This document shows positions 1 to 11,376 of a DNA stretch of 64,000 nt, in pieces. The DNA comes from Ulota crispa. Its lineage: Eukaryota > Streptophyta > Bryopsida > Orthotrichales > Orthotrichaceae. Where the stretch lies: assembly GCA_963920765.1 (NCBI GenBank), contig OY987247.1:19812471-19876470 (forward strand). Direction: 5' to 3'. Positions within the stretch are counted from its first letter, which is position 1; each line of letters opens with the position of its first letter. A program made the translations under genes and the position numbers. Below the pieces are notes generated by a model. The model worked only from the letters and a program-made list of their open reading frames with translations. It made no database searches and was not told the DNA's origin.

Positions 1-147
1 AGCCATCCTTTGTGAAAAAAATGAGACAAACTGTTCCACAAACTCAGGTCCCTTTGTCCACCCACACAGTATTTTAGTCCAATTTCTAGATATTGAAGAC
101 ACATCCTTCTATTCCAAATACTTGCTAATGTACCTACTTGTTGCAGT

Positions 148-2743
148 TGCATCATGGGATCTTGTGTGAGTTGCGGAGTGAAGACATTTCCACTATGTCC
201 AATGGAAAGAGTGGATGGGCCAAATCGTTTGCTAAAATGGAAAAAATTTGAGTACGTAATTGAGGCAACACCAGGCTCACCAAAGCCAATGAAGCAAATA
301 AAGGAGGTGGAGCAGCACACTATGTTCTCCATGTTCTTGGATTACATGAGGCCAATGCTACAGGCATTTGTCATGCATAATTTTTGCACTAGGTGGCAAG
401 CGGACCAAGCAAAGCTAGCAAAGGAGTGTCTACCTCAAGGATCAATTCTAACTCAAATAGATTTTGCAAAAAATTCCTCGTTCCAAATTCAAATTGAGAT
501 TCAATCAATGTACTACCACTCAATGCAAGTGACTATAATGGTCCAAGTGGTTTACCAAGTTGATGTTGTGGATGACCAAGAAGGTGCCAATCTGGTGCTC
601 AACCAAGAGCCACACTATTGGATTTCAAATGATAAAGAGCACAACACCTTATTTGTGCAGCACTGCATGCTCTAGCACTGGCGTTGGTTGGTGGATAGAC
701 ATTGCATCCCTGACATGCACTTTATCTTCAGCAACGGGTGCGCTGCGCAGTTTAAAGGTGCTAGATCTTTGTATTTTGTTGGAAGATACTACCACCTATT
801 TCAATTCCTATAACCTCCGCTTCATGATGTCACTTTCTCCATGCTGTTTATTTATTGCAAAGTGTCCCTTGGCATTGTTTGTTTTTTTCCTGTCAAGTAC
901 CCCTCTCTTACTGGTGGCTGCCACATGATTTGGAACTTCCACAATTCTGGCCACGGGAAAGGGGAATGGGATGGCGTGGGCGCCATTATGAAAAGGGCAC
1001 TGAGGCAAGAACAAATCAGATTCATGAATTGGCCACTACAGGATGCCAAGGATTGCGTGGCCTTCTTGGTAAGCTCCATGGGTAGGCCAATTCTAATCAA
1101 GCATGGGCGGATGAGGTATCTACACCATATCCATGAGCAGCTACATTGGATTGCCTCTGCTTGTGCTTTTTCTTGTATTAGTACCCCAACAATTGTTGAA
1201 ACCACCCACACCTAATCACAAAACCAAGAAAACTTCTCATGGGTGAGGACCTACTATTAAGCAAATGAATATGACAATTACAGCATGTCAAACTAGAATT
1301 TTTGCCTAAATAAATGCAAATACACATTTGGATTACTTATTTTTGCCAAAGTTTGGTATGGATGGGTTCTAGGGGCTGCTGGGGGTTATCATGGGTGGGA
1401 GTAGGGCATGCAAGGGTGGTCATGGTTGGTAGGAGGTGCTTGGAAAGTTCCATTTGTATTGGTTGTTGGAAAAGCCAAAATATAATCTCTTTGAAGTGAA
1501 ATTTTTTTCTTAATCCATAATGATTTGGTACAAGTCCCCTGATGTTATGGAATACAATTTCTTTAGATTTAGGGATGTGTGCCAAAAAAGCAATGGACAC
1601 ATTTTGTACAACATGATGTACTTACAGCACATTGCCCCTTACGCCCTTTCTTGGCTCATAGAAATTCATTGTAAATTGCACCTTAATCCGAACTACGTAG
1701 TGACAGGCAAATTTAGAAAAACCCAAAGAGAACTTGCCCATCTCAATGCTAAGAGTACCAATTCATTGAGATAAAACTAGCGATAAACCAAGCAACTAGT
1801 ACACTACTTAATCATTTCTCAATTGAGGAGTCCAAGCTTGCTCTTGGGTCTGAATATTCAAGGTAAGAAAATGGCTTACTTTGCAATACTGTAAACAAGT
1901 TTTACATTACAAACTCTAATGCCATTACTAAATGCTCTGGAAAAATACTTTACCAGGCATACATTCCCAATGTTTACTTGACCTTCAAAAAATTCTCATT
2001 GATTGTGCTGATCTTTGTATAGGTCATACAGGTATTTCCATCTTGTTAGCGTCAATGATGTTGACAATAGCAATAGTCATGCATGCCATCAGATACCAGG
2101 TTCTTCAAAATTTCATTCTATCTACACCTCAGATTCCAAGGACCCTACAAAGCTCTTGATGCACCCCTTGAGTTGCTTTTGTTGGTCATGTTTAGAGGAA
2201 GACTTTGCAAGCTGCAAGCAAAAGCACTACGTCCCAAAGTGAAAGGTCCACAAGGTCTAGCCAATCAATGTCAGTTACGCACAAGCAGTTCTAGAGATTG
2301 AGGACAACAACGGCACAAGAAATTGGGAGTACAAGGAGAACAAGGAAAGCATGTCCAACTCGGTGGAACCAAGTGATAATTTTGCCATACCAACCAAAGT
2401 AGAGAACGCCAAAGGTGTTTCTCTCTACGTTCTTCAATACCAAATAGGGAAACATGTGGTGGAGGAGGACTTTGAGTGTTCTTGGGGTGGGATTTTCAAG
2501 GCAAGGGATTTCATCATCATTGCCACGTATTACTAGAAGTAGGGAAGACCTAGGACTCAAAACTATATATACTTGAAAAATTTAAGACCAGCTCACGTGG
2601 ACACTGACATTGTCCTAGCCTGCAAGTTCCAAATGATTCCACGTGCTTACAATGTTGAAGGACGAGACCTGGTGTATTTGCTGCCACTCAAGAGCGTGCA
2701 CATAATTACCTACGCTTTAGAAGAGTACCACAAAAGCAATTAA
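148..2743 (+). pseudogene. Decayed DDE-like transposase (DFA.N / NGCAAQFK / HGKG..DG family)
   Basis: One reading frame runs from an ATG at 154 to 1215 with only two stops, TAG at 673-675 and TAA at 811-813. It carries three ordered blocks: IDFAKNSSFQIQIEIQS (about residues 102-118), FSNGCAAQFKGARS just after the TAG, and GHGKGEWDGVGAIMKRAL further on. From memory, this order (acidic DFAEN, SDGC..QFK, then HGK..DG) is typical of a DDE-like transposase family spread as repeats in animals and plants; the superfamily name is uncertain. In the second block an Asn replaces the usual Asp. A C-terminal piece in another frame (about 2290-2743) holds EDFECSWGG and a stretch ending EEYHKSN before TAA at 2741; two TAGs lie inside it. 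The segment between, 1216-2290, holds shorter frames that may belong to it. A TTGTTGCAG acceptor-like site at 139-147 suggests an upstream exon outside the window. Broken; not expressed as a whole protein. Confidence 0.7.
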
Positions 2744-3490
2744 GTCCTTTATAGTGTGCTTGCCGTTTACATCTTCATTAGTAGAGAGTTAGATTTTGTT
2801 TAGTTACAAAGCATAGAAATAGTTAGAATTTACTCTCACCCAAAACTACTTCAACATTTTGTACTCAAATTTACTACTAAATGATGCAAAGTACTATACA
2901 GTGTAACAATTTCCCCAGGTACTACCAGATACAACTATAGTACTCATGTTAACTTACACAGCATACAAGACGTTATAATGTACTACCATCCAATTGCACT
3001 TCAGGGTTACAAACTTAGTATTACTACTTCCTAACGCATAGTACTCTATACTGTTACATATTTGCCTAGTTATTACAAGTGATCGTTACAGTATTCAGCA
3101 GTACTACAACGTCTAGAATAGTATTATGAGATGAGTGAACTCACAGTACGCAGCGCTAAAGAAGGTAGCAATACTTCACTGACATAAAAAACTTTATAAA
3201 TGAATGACACTACACACCTTCCAGGCGTTTATTCAAGAATGGCAAAACAATTCTTTGTGTTACAAGAGAACAAATTCAATGTCTCTGCATATGGTTCATT
3301 CTATACAAGTTGCGACTACCTCCTATAAAATTTTGTCAAGTAATGTTGTTATTAAATAGTACAACACAAAACCAATAACTCAAAGCCAATGGTGTCACTA
3401 CAACACTTCTTCTCAGGGATTTAAATCCACACACACTAGCCCTATTGCGTTGTCGGATGTGTGTATAATATAATCTCAGACACCATACAA
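2744..3490. other. Non-coding spacer with a GTAC/GTATTAC-dense tract
   Basis: No gene is seen. From about 2840 to 3160 the sequence is unusually rich in short motifs such as AGTACT, TAGTAC, GTACTACC and GTATTAC or their complements, roughly one every 20-30 bases. A similar tract occurs at 36.54-37.16 kb. Such arrays can be subterminal transposase-binding repeats, but no terminal inverted repeat was found here, so the role is open. Confidence 0.4.
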
Positions 3491-3499
3491 TTGGGGTCC

Positions 3500-4880
3500 C
3501 TATCGCCTACAGCACCAACTGCCACACACGCAATCAAAAGGAAGAATCTTTGTTTCAGCACTATCAAATTCTACCCTGTAATACCATGTCAACTCCTCCC
3601 CCGCTAGAATGTCTCGGTTGGCAAAGAACCTGACTTGTATTAGGTGTCACAATTAGAATAAGGAGGAACTTCTATTAATAAAATGTTGCATTGCGTGCTG
3701 AAATTTTTAGATCAAAAAGTGCCTTCCTCTATCTCTTACATGATACAACGTCGGGTTGGTACTGTCAATCCACACTGGCATCTCCATGACGTTGGCATTG
3801 CAACACCTGCAACGTCATGCAAGATTAACAAATTTGTAACCAATACTTTCACATTCCCTACAAACATGTTAATGTGGATGCATACCTATGGTTCATCCAT
3901 CGAGCTATGTTGGTGAAGTTCCTTGCATTGATGCAAAGGAGGTCGTCATCCCCTTGGTACACTCGGATGGCAAATGCGCGTCAAGGAGAAAGGTGAATTT
4001 ATAGCCATGATCATGTCTAATCAATTCCTCGTTTGTGACTACCTCTCCGCCAATCTTGAATAAGTAAGACCCTTTGGAAATGGGCTGCGTGGACTTGATG
4101 CCCCAACCTTTTTCACTGCTTGCAAAGAAGACCTACTTTCCCAACTGTCATGTGCAATTCTAGAAGCACCTCTTAGACAATGGCAAATGCAAATTTCACA
4201 AACTTGGCGTTGTGAGTATTGGAACAAACCTCAAATGGAAGAGTCATTCCTCTCTGCGTAACTCGATTCAGGCATCTCGGGCCACAGTTGCATTTGGAAG
4301 AGTACTCCTTAATGTATACATGTTAAATGTGGCGAGGGCAGACTCCCTCCCAGTAATCAGTGCAAAGGAACTCCCCAAAATAATGCACCACAAAGGCTGT
4401 GCCTCCATCTTTAGAATCCAGAAACTGTCAAAAGGGATGGTAACCTCAAAAAGCTTAGCACTCTCCAATAATACCCATTCACTTCCAATTCTCAAAGTTC
4501 AAAAGTAGATACAATTTGGCCATCTATGAAAATGAAATTCTAATTACTTTGCATGAAATGAAGACAAAAAGTGAGCATTATCTAGCATATTATCTGATCT
4601 TTGAGTAGACAATCTTTGCCATAAGCGCTACCGCCAGTCAATATGCAACATGAGCACACTCCAGGCTGCTGCATACACAAACTTGTACAAGTGCAGGCTT
4701 TATGTGCAGTAGGGGACGCGACTACGGGTCTGGACAACACCAATGAGTGCAAAACGGGAAATTTTGTATACTTGTATGTGGACATGTCCAAAAGTGGGGC
4801 TTTATAGATGCCACCACGTTGAGAGCAGCAGATAAGAATGTTCTCAACACCCTGGGACAAGTCAAACTCGATGCCATCCT
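3500..4880 (-). pseudogene. SUVR4-type SET-domain histone H3K9 methyltransferase sequence, intron-bearing and probably degenerate
   Basis: The family methylates histone H3 lysine 9 in plant nuclei. Reading leftward: a pre-SET block at 4880-4600 with DLSQGVENI and the metal cluster CTCTSLCMQQPGVCSC; the pre-SET end at about 4335-4265, IKEYSSKCNCGPRCLNRV then TQRG; a probable short intron (GAG/GTTTGT ... GTAG/GTCTTC); the SET start GWGIKSTQPISKGSYLF and GEVVTNEEL; ARNFTNIARWMNHR, ending at a GTATGC donor (intron 3807-3885); CCNANV..MPVWIDSTNP in exon 3740-3806; and GEELTWYYRVEF with post-SET CVCGSWCCRR before TAG at 3500-3502. The NHRC and ELTW forms are those of SUVR1/2/4 rather than SUVH. Damage seen: a TAA in the pre-SET part near 4345, a one-base frame change near 3975, and Tyr where ELTWDY has Asp. 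The last splice phase does not fit cleanly. N-terminal exons were not identified; 4890-5610 may hold some. Family call is strong; functional status is doubtful. Confidence 0.8.
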
Positions 4881-5610
4881 GTGACGGTAACTAGAGCTTG
4901 AGAGATTGGGAGCAATGCATAAAATGACTACAAATATGCAGATGAAAACTTAGACCTTGAAAAGAAATGGAGACATCAATGTCTACTACAAGAACGCATG
5001 TGTTTCCGTCCTTCATACAAAGCAAGAAGAGGCTAGATGATGCCACTGGTGCGGTCAGGTAGCAACAACTCCAGAATAACAAGCAGTGAAGGTATACCCA
5101 GTCATATGCAATGTCTGGAACAAGTGATTGCGATACTTTGAATTGGTTTTCCATTTCAAAGTAGACCTCAGCAATTGCAAAAGCTTTAGACGTGAACAAT
5201 GTCCTACCAAAAAAATTTGAAAACAAATTGAGCACCAATCATCTAAATAGATGGCATGCCGCGTCACATTTTGGTTGGTGATCGGCATTTGCCTTGCATC
5301 ACACTCTCTTCTTGCATTTAGGATTTTAGGTGGACAAGTCTCACTTCCTTGTTACCTTTATATTCCACGTTCCACGTCCAGCTCAAAGACCCTTCACTTT
5401 TGGAGGCAATGACGGCGCCCACAACTGCTTTGAAGTTTGAAGAGAGCGCTTGTAGTTTGGGGAGCCGCAACCTCGCTGTGAAGAAGGTGGAATTTGCTCA
5501 AGCTCCACAATGCTGTCGATGCCTTTGTGCACTACTGCTAGGTATGGAATATCTTGCTCTTCCGATTGGATAACCTTATCCAATGCTGGTGGGGAAGCTG
5601 CTCCCTTCAA

Positions 5611-6885
5611 GGACTCAATTGTGGACCACCACCGGCATACTTCCCTTTAAAATAAGGAATTTAATAATTCTCTTGATGAACTGAAAGGAAGAAATACTGA
5701 TAGGGACATGACAACATACGCTTCTTACACCTCACTAGTTCATTACTCTACAATAGTTTAGGTTAGTAAGTCCAGACATAGCAATTTGTTTTTAGGTTTT
5801 ACCTACACGATAATACAAGTCTGACACATCTTTGATCTTTAGAAAGTTTTTCTTCTTTTCTAGGGAAATGCTTGAACAAAATTAGTTTGTAGTTCAATTA
5901 TGTCTCTTACCATGCATCAAGAATCTTTCTTTTTGCTGTGTTTGTAAGAACTGTTCCCTATCCTGACAATAGTAGCTGGATTATTAGTAAAGGATTTTCA
6001 GGAAGAACCATTAAGGCGCACATTACACAAGGTCAACAATAAGCAACAACATGTTATACTACTGAGACATTATTTATGGATGCTACTAGTAGTAAAGTTC
6101 CTGTTTACTTCTATGTAGGGATGCTGTTCTACTTGTAGGCAAATTACATAAGTGGAATACCATAATAAAGAATTCATTTGGAAGACTTAATCAACAAAAA
6201 GAAGTGATAAAGGCAAAAAATTTAGGTATTTGCTTAGTTTTTGGATCTTAGCCATTTGTGATGTAATAATTGCAAAGGAAAGTCATTGATCATTACCAAC
6301 CCTGAAGATCTAGATTGAAAGTACCAGAGGTGATGACACCGCTCTAATACTGAGTCCTAGATTCCACCCTAGTAAATTGTATCAGTTCCAATTCTAGTGG
6401 GGCTTCAACAACAAGTATAATGTCCTAGAGGCTTCATGTCATGAGAACCTTAACCCTAGACTACTTATTAATATGCGAGCTTTTGTAATACTATACCACT
6501 ATAGTGAGTATTGGTCTCAATGATAGCATCTTTGGAGTTTTGAAACAATAGCAGGAGTTCTTCTTATTTTATTCTTAGCTTCTTTAACAAATTTCTAATT
6601 GATAACTCTTGCTTGAAAGAGAGCTATGTTGAATAGCGTTATGACGTTGCTCCAATCATTAATAGGCTGAGGGTGACTTCAAGAACTCTTGAATTTGATT
6701 ATGCCATTCTCTTTACCAACATGAGCTTTACATGATTTAGTTTTCTAGTACAGAAATACAAAGTCAACCCACTACCATTGCATGACGTATTTGGCTGTGG
6801 ACCAATACAATACTCATGGTCCACACTTCAAATAATTCATGCATATGAACAACATAGGAATTAGACTAGAAGGAAAAGTGAGAAA
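5611..6885. other. No gene recognised
   Basis: AT-rich sequence without a persuasive frame or repeat end. A stretch around 6325-6480 has slightly higher complexity but no coding signal that I can name. Confidence 0.5.
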
Positions 6886-7600
6886 CTAAAGCAAGGAATT
6901 TTGTATCAAAATATGCGTACTTGTATGTTGCCTCTGAGAAGCTTTAAGGGCTTCTTCCTCAAAATACTCCATGTACGCATCCTTTTTTGGCTGTACAATA
7001 CTATCACAAAGTGCGGAGTCCAAAGTAGTGGGGACCAAGGATGCATTGGGCACAACCACATGATCCTTGCCGCAAACCTTTGTAGGCGGACAACAAGCAG
7101 TCATTGTATTGAATTAGAATCCTAGTTACTATGGGTACTAGTCCTAGACAACAATAATCACTTTGGGCAAAGAGTAGACACCTACCGAACTATCATGAGC
7201 CATTGGCTCTGCGTTAATCACTGACAATTCCTCCTCTATAAGGAGCGGTTTTGGCCTTTGGAGAAGCAAGGTTGCCTACATCCATGTTGATTGCACCCAA
7301 GACATCCGTCGGAGGAGTTGCGGTAAGTGGCATTGCAGCTGCTCTGGTGAAACGTGCAGCAAGAGCTTCTTTGCATGGAACTGAGTGCAAGGAATGTGGA
7401 GCAAATATTGGAGAGGGGCTATTCAAGTCGCCTTGGGAAGTCATTGTCTGTGGCTGCCCGGGAAGCCGCATTCTAGGGTCGACAACTTTGGCAATGGACA
7501 CCAAAAATGTGTTGCCAGATGCTAAAGCTGTTCCCGCTCTCGCTTCAGCCATACCTGTACATGCACCCTCAAAAAGAAGCAGCCTTAAAGTGAGTGACAC
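6886..7600 (-). pseudogene. Unrecognised coding-like segments downstream of the Cys-rich finger locus
   Basis: Two leftward frames, 7214-7600 (128 residues, Ala/Pro/Thr-rich) and 6886-7104 (72 residues, with KKDAYMEYFEEEALKASQR), have higher GC than their surroundings and follow the finger exon on the same strand. They may be later exons of the same gene. The strand is uncertain for 7214-7600, because the plus strand is also open there (7251-7649). No domain is recognised. Confidence 0.3.
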
Positions 7601-7709
7601 GCATGGACAAAGAGCATTGTACAGTCTAATTCAAAGTGCGAGTGTGTAATTTTTGAACCAAAGAAATTAAGTCAATGAATAAAAAGTAAAGGGAGACTCC
7701 GCATTTTAT

Positions 7710-8478
7710 TCACTTATCCAACCCGTCTTGAACCCCCATCAATTGGAATTGCGTGAAGTCTAAACTAGATCTTGGAGTGACACTATGACGTGTGGCTACT
7801 CTCTTATCAGTGTTGTCAACTCTGGCAAATCCACATGCCTTCAACCACATAGGTGAAGCTTGTCCGCATTCACCAGCTGTGCAATCAGATGTTTCCTTGA
7901 ACCATGAAGTGGCGCACCATGGATGGTACAGGTGCTTGCAACTGCAAAGTAGCGCATGCCAATAAGGAAAACCATCCGAGCAAACAACACAAGTTGGGGC
8001 CGGTGGCATCTCTCCAATGTCTGGCATTGACGAAATGTCAATTCCTGGTGACAGCAGAGGCACTAGGTGCATCATGCAACCAAGGTATCTAGACTAAAGC
8101 ACTGAGCGCTCTTCCTTTAAAGCTAACAAGTAATGGCTTGCAAACTTCAATTGGCAACCAGTTCTTACTTGCTCCACCACTAGAAGCCGTTTCCGCTGTG
8201 CTAGGCTAACGTGTTCCTTGAGGTTTGTGCGTAGCATGTTGTGCATGGAGCTGTCTCTGCTCACTTTATCGCACCACTTGTCCATTTCTTGGTCCTTGGG
8301 AAGGTCAATTGTAGTACCACACTTTGCTAATTGTTTGACTAACTAATCCTCCATGGCGCTGCAGAAAGAGGCCTCCTTGTAGGCGTTGTTGAGCCTTTTT
8401 GCAATGTCATCGGCCTCGTCGACAAGGCAGTCTACCTCTCCCTCCACCTTACTCAATATAGTCTCCATATTGGAATCC
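7710..8478 (-). pseudogene. Unknown protein exon with RING/PHD-like Cys/His finger
   Basis: A single leftward frame spans this stretch with two TAG stops, at 8343-8345 and 8094-8096, and ends at about 7710. After the second TAG it encodes CVVCSDGFPYWHALLCSC then KHLYHPWC and later CTAGECG, a spacing of Cys and His (C-x2-C, C-x-C, H-x2-H/C, C-x4-C) like a RING or PHD cross-brace finger, followed by WLKACGF. The first part is charged and helical in character (residues such as KWCDKVSRDSSMHN and LAQRKRLLVVEQVR). A CAAG acceptor-like site lies just upstream at 8479. I do not know the family; ubiquitin ligase or chromatin-reader roles are only analogies. Both stops are TAG, compatible with decay of CAG. 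Confidence 0.5.
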
Positions 8479-8617
8479 TTGTGAAGAGAAAAGTGACCTT
8501 GAGCTTTCTAATTTTGGAAGAACCTTAAGAGCATAACTATTCAATTAGAAATTCCTAATCTTGAACAAGTAGAAGTAGAACTCAAGAAATGAACCTAAAC
8601 TACACATATCAACTTAC

Positions 8618-9330
8618 CTGGTAGAGAGCATATCAAAATCAAATGCAAGCATAGTGAAAGCCAATTGAGAGGTCGGCTTGTTTGCTTGTGGAACTTCTAC
8701 ATCAACGGGATGCCTGAAAGCCTTCTTGACATTGAGTTTGTTGTCCCCGGCCGTCCTGCCCTGGACAATAGAGTTTGTCTCCAAAGTGACATTGATGTTG
8801 CTCTTCTCTGCAAATTTCAAGTGAGTCAGCTAAGTCTTCACGCACGTCCTATAATTGCTTTGCTAGAGGTGGTTGGTGCTGGCGGCAAAGTCTGCCTAGT
8901 CTATCTATTCCCCCTTCTTGCGTTCCAAGACCCATCCCATTGCTAACTCCTTAGCAACGTGGTGAGTTGGAATCTCCTTCTGGTAAACAAGGCAGTAAAG
9001 GAACTCCACCTCTTGGCGCTCTGCAATTGTCAATTTCTTTGCCAAGCTGTAGCCATTGCGGTTCTTATTTGCCCCAAAGACGTATTCTATTTCAAAGGCT
9101 TGGATATGCTTACCCAATTTTAGTTTGTGTGGGTTGATGCCGGAGCTATTAAGCTTGAATTGCTTCTAGAAATCCTCCTTCAATAGAACACCTGGTGGCC
9201 TTTTTGACCGCATTTGAAGACCTTCAAGCATCTTCTTGCACTGGTCGGCACCATACTTCTTCTTTGCTCGCTTTATTGGAGTCTCCTAGGACCAGTTTGA
9301 CATTTCCTTTGGTTTTGGTTCATCATTACT
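8618..9330 (-). pseudogene. Unrecognised upstream exons of the Cys-rich finger locus
   Basis: Leftward frames at 9330-8905 (containing KHIQAFEIEYVFGANKNRNG and RQEVEFLYCLVYQKEIPTHH, with two TAG interruptions toward its start) and 8820-8614 (ending FDFDMLSTR at a perfect GTAAGT donor, 8617-8612). The donor pairs with a CAAG acceptor at 8479 to make a 139-base intron, linking this to the finger exon, although the phases as read do not match. No known domain. Confidence 0.4.
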
Positions 9331-9429
9331 GGTTTTCTTCAAAATGTCATATTGCCTCAAATTTGATCCTTTGTGCTAAAATGTCTTTCACACATTTGTA
9401 GTGCTAAAGTGCAAAATGATGTTACAAAT

Positions 9430-9979
9430 GTTGCATCCACTTACATATATCCTCCATAGCACCATGCAAGTGCTGGTTGACGTTCAATATTGCTAGGTTC
9501 AAGTTTCAAAAATGTAGCATCAACTCTTTTATCCAAGCCCGCACTTTGTATCCAAATATTTTGCTAATGTGCAGATGTGCTTGTTCATTGACAACTCATT
9601 TGCTGTCAAACATTTTTTTTAACGCTTGTCACATTCTCTTTTGCATTTTTTTTACTCTTGTTGTCTGTCCCTTCTCATTTCTATCTCTCTTTTGCAAGAA
9701 AGTTGTAATGTCCCCATCTTCACATGCACCCAATATGATCTCATGGTTTGCAAGTAGGCCCTTTTTGTCAACGCACTTGTACTTCATATCATTGTCATAG
9801 ATTTTATTGTCTTCATAGAGACGTGCATACGTGTCATAGTCCTTGTCATCCTCAAAATTATTGGCATTGTTTGCTCCATAGAATTTATGGAGTTGGGATT
9901 CTACTTGTAAAAGTGTATTGTAAAGCAATAAGTATGCTATGTGAGACTCACAAGTTGCCAATTTAATGAATTTTACCAA
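9430..9979 (-). pseudogene. Unrecognised coding-like frame, interrupted
   Basis: A leftward frame of 116 residues (9979-9629) continues in the same frame past stops into DSK.VVNEQAHLHISKIFG and RAWIKELMLHF, to about 9430. It is Asp/Asn/Lys-rich in the first half (NNANNFEDDKDYDTYARL). The interruptions here are TGA rather than TAG. No domain recognised; a transposon-derived protein is likely from the setting. Confidence 0.35.
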
Positions 9980-10251
9980 ACATTTAGGTTACATTTTAAA
10001 TTTGATATAAACTAATTCTAAACATATATAATTATTAAAAATACCCTCAATTCTTGAACATTGAAATTGTTATATCAACATCACAAAGTGGCAAAACTTG
10101 CTAAAGATTTGCCTACAATGTTGGTTGCAATGGTTGATATTCAAAAAACATTGGACATTTGTGGTTGTTGTGCTGGGAAACCAATTGAAGCATCTCCTAT
10201 TTGTTATTCTCAATCTCTTGTCCTTTTAAAGATCTTGCTTTGATTTCATGC

Positions 10252-10468
10252 CACTAGTAGAAAACTGCGTTGAAATCCACTAAATTATGTCTAGTTGTTT
10301 TTGTTGAGTTCCTTGTTCCTAGTGCAAATTTTTGAGTTGGAATGAGTTTTTGCATTAAAATTTTGCGGAATTTTGCCTTGTTCTACTGAATTTTGCATTG
10401 GAAACAAAGAACTCAACAAAATCAACTAGACATAATTTAGTGGATTTCAATGCAGTTTTCTACTAGTG
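10252..10468. mobile_element. CACTA-type MITE, 217 bp, with 3-bp target duplication
   Basis: Starts CACTAGTAGAAAACTGC and ends in its near-perfect reverse complement (GCAGTTTTCTACTAGTG). The inverted repeats extend about 46 bases (through ATTATGTCTAGTTG on the left). The flanks are TGC on both sides (10249-10251 and 10469-10471), the 3-bp duplication expected of CACTA. There is no coding capacity. Recent insertion is likely because the ends agree so well. Confidence 0.92.
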
Positions 10469-10671
10469 TGCAAAATCCTTTGTTGGCGTTCCACAATGTC
10501 AATTTTTTGGATGTTACTATGTTGCTTTCTAGCAATTGCTAATGTGTAGACTTTGTTTATTAAGAGTAATTTGAACAATTCTGCACTTCTTTTTAGAAGC
10601 ACAGTGGAGTCACCACTTATTTGTATGAGCAATTTTTCTTCCATCCATGAGGTAAAAGCAAACACAACCAA

Positions 10672-11302
10672 ATTTTAGATAATTTTGTAAAAAACTTCTA
10701 AGCTTGGGTGTCTAACATTTTGTTTGAACTTTGTCTTCCACTCAATAAACAATTATTTGTTTCAATTACTACTTGTTGTAATTATAAGAAACACTTATGT
10801 AACTATGATTCAAAACCAATTAAACTTTTCTAAACTAAAAAAAGATAAAAGACAAGGATAGCACTTCCATGTTCATTTTAGGTAACACCTGACTCTCATC
10901 AATTTTTTCCTCCATAAGAAACTGTCCTAAATTTCCAATGGATCACAGTATAATTTTTTCAATTTTATTTTTAAATTTGATTTTGATTTGAATTTTGATT
11001 TGAATTTTGTTTTTTAACTTTTGATTTCTAATTTGCTTCACAAACCTTGATCTATATTTTGGGCTACTGTAAATTAATCATACAATAGAAGAGAGACTGT
11101 CTTAATCTAAAATATATCCAAATTTGGCATAAACCTCAACTTTTTTGCCACTCCCATTATTATTTTGTATTATGTAATAGAATTGTTTGCTTGGTATTGG
11201 GCACCGAGCTGTAGGATAAGGCTCACCTTCCAGTTGATCGTTGTTTAAATTGATTTTTTCCAATTACCAAACTTGTACAAGCCTCATGTTGTTATTTATG
11301 GT
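10672..11302. other. No gene recognised
   Basis: AT-rich spacer with a short imperfect run of TTTGATTTGAATTTTG units near 10970-11030. Nothing else seen. Confidence 0.5.
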
Positions 11303-11376
11303 CACTACCTCTTCTTGTCAAACTACCTCTTCTTGTCAAACTACCTCTTCTTGTCAAACTACCTCTTCTTGTCAAA
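11303..11376. repeat. 18-bp tandem repeat, about four copies
   Basis: Four nearly identical copies of AACTACCTCTTCTTGTCA in direct head-to-tail array. A simple minisatellite in non-coding sequence. Confidence 0.95.

Noticed and set aside
6330-6365. Sequence resembling a methionine-tRNA primer-binding site on the minus strand
   Set aside because: Only partial agreement, and no long terminal repeats or retroelement protein nearby.
7251-7649. Rightward 132-residue frame of good composition
   Set aside because: The leftward frame and neighbours on the minus strand fit better with the adjacent exons; neither has a known motif, so the plus-strand frame is treated as a shadow.
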